Source of the DNA: Ochromonadaceae sp. CCMP2298
Lineage: Eukaryota > Sar > Synurophyceae > Ochromonadales > Ochromonadaceae
NCBI GenBank assembly: GCA_026770595.1
Contig: MU633581.1
Span: 1 to 47,949 of the forward strand
DNA length: 47,949 nt
Direction of reading: 5' to 3'
Numbering within the stretch: the stretch's first letter is position 1; each line of letters starts with the position of its first letter. The notes under the pieces were generated by a model that did not search any database, had not been told where the DNA came from, and worked only from the letters and a program-made list of their open reading frames with translations. Both the position numbers and the translations under genes were made by a program. Shown here piece by piece: positions 42,212 to 47,949 of the stretch.

Positions 42212-42633
42212 TGCCGAATTTTTCTTTGGAGTTCAGAGTACCCGGGCGGCGCCTTCAGGGACCTTCACGCACAACAACTTTGCAGGGAGCGCTTCGGTGC
42301 GCTTCTGAGGATAGGCTTCTGAGGAGAGTTATTCGACACTGCAGATCTGTAGGTTCCTAGGGCACTGCGCTGCTGCTGGCACTCCCCAAGGACTCAGGCT
42401 CCTCCCCGCGCATGAATTGGGGACAAAACCTTGGACACTGGGGAAATCGAAGCTTGGATCTATAACTTTTACGTTTCCTAAGAATTCTGATCGTGGTCTG
42501 GTCACATCTCATCCTCTGCCATCCTCTGTCGGTGTGCTAGGGCTCGAGCGCGCTCGCTCCAATCCAGCAGGGACACTTCCTTTCGGTGTGTGTTCGCAGC
42601 CGACCGGCATTCGAAGCTCGGAGAGAATATATA
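42212..42633. promoter_or_regulatory. Divergent upstream region of the ankyrin and AIR9-like coiled-coil genes
   Basis: 422 bases, no gene. Contains AGAGAATATATAATG just before the coiled-coil gene start (42621-42636); a TATATA so near the ATG is more likely leader than core promoter. Confidence 0.4.
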
Positions 42634-45600
42634 ATGAATCTCAGTGGGATCAGCAAATTTGTAGGTTCGCCGCTGGGGGATAAGCATGCGGATAAGGAGA
42701 AGGGGGAGAAGCAGATGTCGCTCGCGTCGATTTCCTCTATGGCTTCCAAGACCATGAAGCTAGGTGCTGGGATGGGTGCAGGGCTGACCAGCAATTTGTC
42801 CAAGATGCCGGGGAACTTGGCCAATCTTGGAGGAAGTGGGGAGGTAGAAAAGAAAGCCCGAAAGGCTGCAGAGAAGAAGGAGCAGCTCGCTAAGATCATG
42901 ACTATACTGGAGGACGTAACGCTGCAGTGCCCCCCGTCGCACACGGGTCTCGTCGTGGCGTACAATGATGCGGACTTGTCGCCCATCATGCATCCTGGTT
43001 TACGTTTCACCTGGTTCCGCATGTCCGGTAAGCATCACGACGCCCTGCTCAACGACTGTCTTCTCTAAACTCTGAACTCTGAACTCACATACCTCTAGGT
43101 GACGCAAATGTCGTGCAGGTGGACGAGTCGCACCGCGGCTGGTACGCCCCCACAGTGGACGACATCGGATGTGTGATCTGTTCACAGTGCGAGGACAACT
43201 TCGACCAAGGCCTCTCTCGCTACAGCGAAGTGCGTGATTCCGTCTACTGATAACCTCAACTTTCTCCTTACGCTTTCCATCTTACCCTCTATCCCTCTAT
43301 CCCTCTATTCCTTTGTCCCTGTGTCCCTCCGCCCTGCAGTGTGGTCCGATCAAAGCCGACTCGCTCTTGCTAACCCTCGCAGAATCTGCACTCGAGAACG
43401 GGTCATTCTCCGCAGCAGGAATCTGCGTCAGTCTCGGTCTAGGCCAGCAGACGCAAGACATTACCAAGACTGGCCCAAGCATTACTCTGACAGACGGCGC
43501 ATACGGTAGCACCCCCACCCCCACGCCAACCAAGGGTGATCAGTTCAGCGAGCTGGACAGCATCTCCATGACCCTCTCCACCGTGCTCTCCAAGAAGGTG
43601 GCCTTCTTGCAGTTCGACGGCAGGAGCACGGTGGAGGTGGACGAGAACGGGATCTTCATCTCCATTCCCACGTTCGACACAGAGGCCACCCTACTGGCCC
43701 ACCCCCCCTCAGAGAAGAAGATATCGTCCCTTTTTGGCGGGAAGAAGGACGTCAAGGGCGGCAGCGTGAACAAAGGCGATGCAAAGGGGGCAAAGCAGAG
43801 GAGTAAGTTCAAGACCTCAAGGCGGGGACTGCGAATACCGCCCTCAGCAAACCTCACCATCTCCTGCGCGCAGCCGCTCTCCCTGGTGCTGCGAGTGCCC
43901 ATCAAGCGCGCATCCGACACTGAGGATTCGTTCGCCTCGCCTGACAAGAGCAACTCCTCCAGATCCCTCTCCCCAGGAGGACCTGAGTCGGAAGACGAGG
44001 CTGAGAAGATGCGACGCTTTCTGGCCTCCTCCACTGTCTCCATTCCCTGGACCTACGAGGGCCACAACTTCTCCCCCGAGGCGTACCTGGACACAGAGGG
44101 GGCGGCGTTGACCCCCGAGGAGCGCAGAGAGGTGTTGCAGGAGGCAGAGCGCGACTCGATTATATTCGCCTCCACCATTGCCTCCATCGCGCTGTTCATC
44201 TCAGAGCTTCCCGAGGGCACCAACGAGCTGTGCATCTGCTTCTCCTGCGGGGACAGGCTGGTCAGAGACATCCTCGTGCTGAGCATGCGGGCTCTCGTCT
44301 CCTGTCCTCCTGGATACACACGGCACGAACGCAAGAAGGTAACACTCACACATTTCATCCACAGGTGCGGTTTTTCTAACACTAACACCCTCATTTGTAT
44401 GTCAGGTTTTCCCGTGGGTGTCGGACGAGACTGGGGAGACGCTGGCCGATGCGATGGCGGAGAGCGACAAGATGGCGGAGGACGCGAACACTAAGAAGAT
44501 GCTCAAATCGGTACGCCCCCTCACATCTCCACAACTTATACTCCCAAAACCGCAATAAAACTGACGATCTTTTTATGCGCTCGTCCTGCAGAAAGAAGAG
44601 GAGAATCTGGTGTTGAAAAGGGAGCGCAACGAGCTCACGGTGCAGCTCGTGGAGGCCCGAGAGGAGAGGATGCAGATGCAGCTCAAGCTGCTGGAAGCCA
44701 ATCGGCCTGGTAAGGTCGCCAAAGAGAAGAAAGGCGAGGTGGAGGAGGTGGGCGCTCCGACGAGCACTGCGGACATGGCTAAGGGCGAGTACTTCAAGCA
44801 GCTCAGTGGCAAGATCATCGAGATCGAGAACAAGCTGTCCATCGCCACGAAGAGAGAGGTACATGTGCTTTCTATCTCGCTCTCACCCACCCACTAACCA
44901 ACCTCACCAATCCTCTATAGGCGGACTCAGTGCGCGCCCGCGGGGAGACCGAGACTCGCAACACTACGCTTAAGGTGGATCTCGACAAGTACCAGCGATC
45001 CAGCGCAGAGAACGCGTCTCAGCTGGCGTCTCTGCAGTCCCTGTACGACATGCAGGCGCGCACGGTGCAGGGCCTGGAGAGCGACCAGGAGGTGTATGCG
45101 GCCAAGTTCGAGGTGCAGGAGCTGAAGCTGAGAGAGATGGTGAGTACTCCCCCCTGCGTGGTGCCCGTGTGGTGTCCCCTGGTGCCTCGAATACGCCCTA
45201 TGTGCTAACCGCTCTATTTGTGTGCAGGAGGTGCTGCGCGCAACGCTGGAGAGGAAGGAGAAGCAGCTGGGGGAGGTGCAGGGCGCGCTCTCTGCTGCCA
45301 ACTCCGACATCCTAAACTTCCAGAACCTGGTCGAGTTCAAGAGCAAGCAGGTGGAGGACCTACAGCAGCAGCTGCAGGCGCAGGAGCAGAAGCACCTGTC
45401 CACTGTGGGCAACCTGGAGCAGGAGGTATGTCCTGTGATGCGTTAATAGCCTATTTTCTTCCTCTATTACGCCCACCCCTGGGTTCACCTCGACATCCCC
45501 ACCTAATATTTCGTCCCGCACAACCTCAGCTGGCCGCCACCCTCATCTCCAGCAAGCGCTTCGAGAGGGAGCTGGAGGAGGAGAGGGTTAAGACGGCGCA

Positions 45601-46139
45601 GATGGAGAGGATCCAGAAGGAGCTGGCAGAGGCACTCGGAGAAATAGATAAACTAAACGGTAAATGAGGTGGAGTTTTCCTCGTTACTCAGCCTTTTTAA
45701 CCGGCCCCCTTGCCCTTTCTCTCCACAGGCCAAATAAACCACATGCAGCGGAAGTCTGAGAGCCAGACGAAGGACCTGCAGAAGGTCATGAAGGAGTCCG
45801 CGTCCACCTTGGCGGAGTTCGAGAAGGCGCTCATACGCAAGTCAGAAGAGTGCAACGTAAGCCACTAGCCTCGCGACGCCCACGGATGTTTTTTTCAATA
45901 CCTTTATTCTCATTTACTTATACTCTTTATTCTCACCTACACCTCATCAGGAGCTCTATTTGAAGCTGAGCATTCTGCAGGAGCAGGTGGAGGACGAGCG
46001 CAAGTCGACGATGAGGTATAAGCTGATGCAGGCGGGTCGAACGAATACATCACAAATCGCGACCTCCTTTATCTCTCGTCTGAAGAGGAGCAGCGTCGCG
46101 GAGATTGCTGACAAAGACCGTGACTCGACTGGAAAGTAG
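42634..46139 (+). CDS. Long coiled-coil protein with AIR9-like (A9) module
   Basis: Ten exons (42634-43027, 43099-43229, 43340-44338, 44406-44510, 44592-44858, 44921-45139, 45228-45425, 45530-45659, 45729-45856, 45951-46139) join in phase to 919 residues. Residues about 100-190 resemble an A9 Ig-like repeat of AIR9 microtubule proteins (LRFTWFRMSG, then GWYAPTVDDIGCVI). A region without recognised domain follows (about 190-500), including IFASTIASIALFISELPEG. Roughly residues 540-915 are almost continuous heptad coiled coil (KEEENLVLKRERNEL, QVEDLQQQLQAQEQKHLS). The product is probably a cytoskeletal or basal-body scaffold, by inference. The stop at 46137 may not be the true end: exons from 46250 can be spliced on in phase (see next entry). 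Confidence 0.75.
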
Positions 46140-46249
46140 CAGTTCGAAGCATGATAACTACAGGCAGCCGGGATGTAAATACTTGTGGCGTGATAAATCA
46201 AGGCCTTAAACAGGAATGTAATAAGTATGATATAATCGACCACGCTTAG

Positions 46250-47386
46250 GGGCAGTATCGAGGGCGAGGGTGGGGAGGGGGGGTACGGGGGTGAGTATGA
46301 GGGAGGGGGCTGGGGAGGGAAAGGGGAGGAGGGTGCAGGGCAGGGGGGTTGCAGAGCCCTACAGCAGATCCTGGAGGACGTGGCCTTCACCCCAGCACCC
46401 TCCGCACCCTCCTTGTCTGCTGCCGCTTGTGAGCCTGTGGATTCGCAGGAGGGGGAAGAAGAGCAGGGGCAGGGGCAATGTACGGGACAGGAGCAGGAGC
46501 AGAAGGGGCCTATCATCAACGAGATCGAGCTGGCGCAGTCCGTAGTTCGCTGGCGGCAGGGCGCAGATGCCGTGCTCCTTGGCATGTTCTACAGGTATGC
46601 ATCTGTGTATCCTCCTTTTATGGTGTACTTGTATCTGTGTATGCGTATTAAACCCCACCCATTCCAACACTCTAAATCTACAAACCCATTCACCCATCAG
46701 CCGGGTGCAGATGCTGGCTGGCGGGCACCGCAGCAAAGCCTACTGTCAGAGACTGGTGGGAACTAGGGTGCCGATGTGGGAGACCAAGCTCGACAGAGGG
46801 GTGCGCATTCTGTGGACGCAGCTGCGCAGGGGGGTGGAGAAGCCGGCAATCATCGTAAGTGGGGGGTATTCTTATTACTCTTTGCAAGTGCTCCTGCTGC
46901 TGTTCCTGCTTCACACCACCACTACTAATTTCCCGTAACTACTCTAACCACTATCTATACGTCTCCTTCTCTCCTTCTCTCCTTCTCTCCTTCCACCCCT
47001 ACCCTTCACCCCTCCCCCAGATCTTATTCGTGGCAAAGCACGACCGCGTGCCCCGCTGCATAGAGCTGCTGGGCCGCTGCTTCCGCCACAGGGATTGGGG
47101 GCAGGGGCACGAGCAAGGTATGGGGGGACAAGATGTAGCGGGGGTGTATGAGGGGGGTAAGGGGTGCGAGGAGGGGGAGGTGGTGGAGCTGGAGGAGGAC
47201 GAGAGCCTCCTGGACCCTGTGAGCAACGCGCCCCTGAAGACCTACACCACATCGCTAGGGGCACTCCCCGCTCTACAGGCGCAGGCGCAAGCACAAGTGG
47301 AGCACAGTGGCAGCAGCAGTGGTAGTGGCAGCGAGTGGGGGTGCGGGCTCGGGCATTCGCAAGAGCAAGAGTGTAATCATTTCTAA
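46250..47386 (+). CDS. Exons without their own start, likely C-terminal part of the coiled-coil gene
   Basis: Three exons (46250-46594, 46701-46854, 47021-47386) join in phase and end in TAA, but the first has no in-frame ATG after an upstream TAA. The acceptor CGCTTAG at 46243-46249 connects in phase to either of two donors in the previous gene: a good GAG/GTATAAG at 46015/46016 or a weaker AAA/GTAGCA at 46135/46136. The latter gives one 1206-residue protein. The segment has a Gly-rich start, then a helical block (ELAQSVVRWRQGADAVLLG, HRSKAYCQRLVGTRVPMWET, RGVRILWTQLRRGVEKPAII) and an acidic, Gln/Ser-rich tail. No domain recognised. Confidence 0.6.
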
Positions 47387-47949
47387 TTATGTAAAGTTAA
47401 CGTGTTTAGTAAGTGCCAGTAGTAAGTAACTTTTGTTGTTATGTATGGCAAGACTCCCAGCCTTGTCCGCTCGCCACCCCTGGCATTGCCTCTTTCCCTC
47501 TTCCCTCCTTCCCTCCTTCCCTCCTTCCCTCCTTCCCTCCTTCCCTCCTTCCCTACTATTTCTTCCCCTCCTTCCCTCCCTCCTCTCCTTCCCCCTTCTC
47601 CCCCCCCCTGCACTCGTCCACCCCTCCACCACTGCGAAAAAGAATTAAAAATCCCTGTGGCGCTGCCCCTCCCTATGACCATAGTCACCTTTTCCGCCCT
47701 CCTGTGGGCGTTTTCCGACCTTTTCTCGTCGTCTGATCCTTCCTTAGATAAAAGTACAGCTTCCTTCACTGTAGGCACCTGTGCCCTGTGATATATATAT
47801 TCTGCAGGCACTCGTTATATATAATGTCAATATACCCTTGCCCAGCAGCTCGAGCAACTCCAGGGTATATATATTGAGACCTTAAAGAAATCTCCACCAG
47901 CAATATCATATGATGCTGAACACTAGATCACTATGATTAGCTTGGACAA
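47387..47949. other. Right-end region with polypyrimidine tract, no gene
   Basis: 563 bases. A CCTTCCCT-type tract runs about 47490-47600 on the plus strand. Further right is AT-rich with TATATATAT runs. A hairpin-like pairing of TCAATATACCC (47827-47837) with GGGTATATATATTGA (47863-47877) flanks a 25-base loop. An open frame on the minus strand (47811 leftwards) begins with GTG and runs into the repeat, so it is not called. Confidence 0.5.
47490..47600. repeat. Polypyrimidine tandem tract
   Basis: Eight-base units of CCTTCCCT continue about 47500-47555, then degenerate into C/T-rich sequence to about 47600. All-pyrimidine on the plus strand, the kind that can form triplex DNA and gives false open frames. 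Confidence 0.95.

Noticed and set aside
47383-47811. 142-codon minus-strand frame at the right end
   Set aside because: Starts with GTG, runs into the polypyrimidine tract, ends in Gly/Arg/Glu repeats; no family resemblance.

Overview
The window is nuclear DNA from a photosynthetic, probably flagellated eukaryote with a secondary plastid of red-algal origin. Genes are dense, about one per 2 kb, and many are split by short introns of roughly 55-180 bases with GT-AG ends. Four predicted proteins (ABC1-family kinase, organellar TrpRS, FN3-like membrane protein, Alb3 insertase) start with a signal peptide followed at the predicted cleavage point by phenylalanine. That is the bipartite plastid presequence known from ochrophytes, cryptophytes and haptophytes. 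PACRG, a flagellar axoneme protein, is present. I cannot choose between these lineages; an ochrophyte or a cryptophyte fits best.

Layout, left to right: eIF4G-like factor (-, runs off the left edge); RAPTOR (-) head to head with an IPMK-like kinase (+); MCTS1 (-) head to head with cytosolic TrpRS (+); PACRG (-) head to head with a mitochondrial-type membrane coiled-coil protein of unknown function (+); NHP2 (-) head to head with CDP-diacylglycerol synthase (+); mitochondrial aspartate aminotransferase (-) head to head with complex III subunit QCR7/UQCRB (+), with a large foldback inverted repeat between them; syntaxin-16/Tlg2-like SNARE (-) head to head with SF3B2 (+); a BART-domain protein (-) head to head with a plastid ABC1K (+); an FN3-like plastid membrane protein (-) head to head with plastid/organellar TrpRS (+); mitochondrial Lon protease (-) head to head with a GT61 glycosyltransferase (+); Alb3/YidC plastid insertase (-); a secreted ankyrin protein (-) head to head with a long coiled-coil protein carrying an AIR9-like module (+), which may continue to 47386.

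The genes alternate strands almost strictly, so most promoters are shared and bidirectional (about 250-970 bases) and most 3' ends converge closely. Some divergent pairs are functionally coherent: RAPTOR/IPMK (TOR and inositol phosphate signalling), AAT/UQCRB (both mitochondrial), FN3-like/TrpRS (both plastid) and MCTS1/TrpRS (translation).

Exon structures were rebuilt by hand from GT-AG sites, reading-frame phase and family conservation. Every joined model given keeps an open frame. No tRNA, rRNA, CRISPR array or autonomous transposon was recognised. Repeats are one foldback element, four tandem or microsatellite arrays (three of them in introns), and a polypyrimidine tract near the right end.
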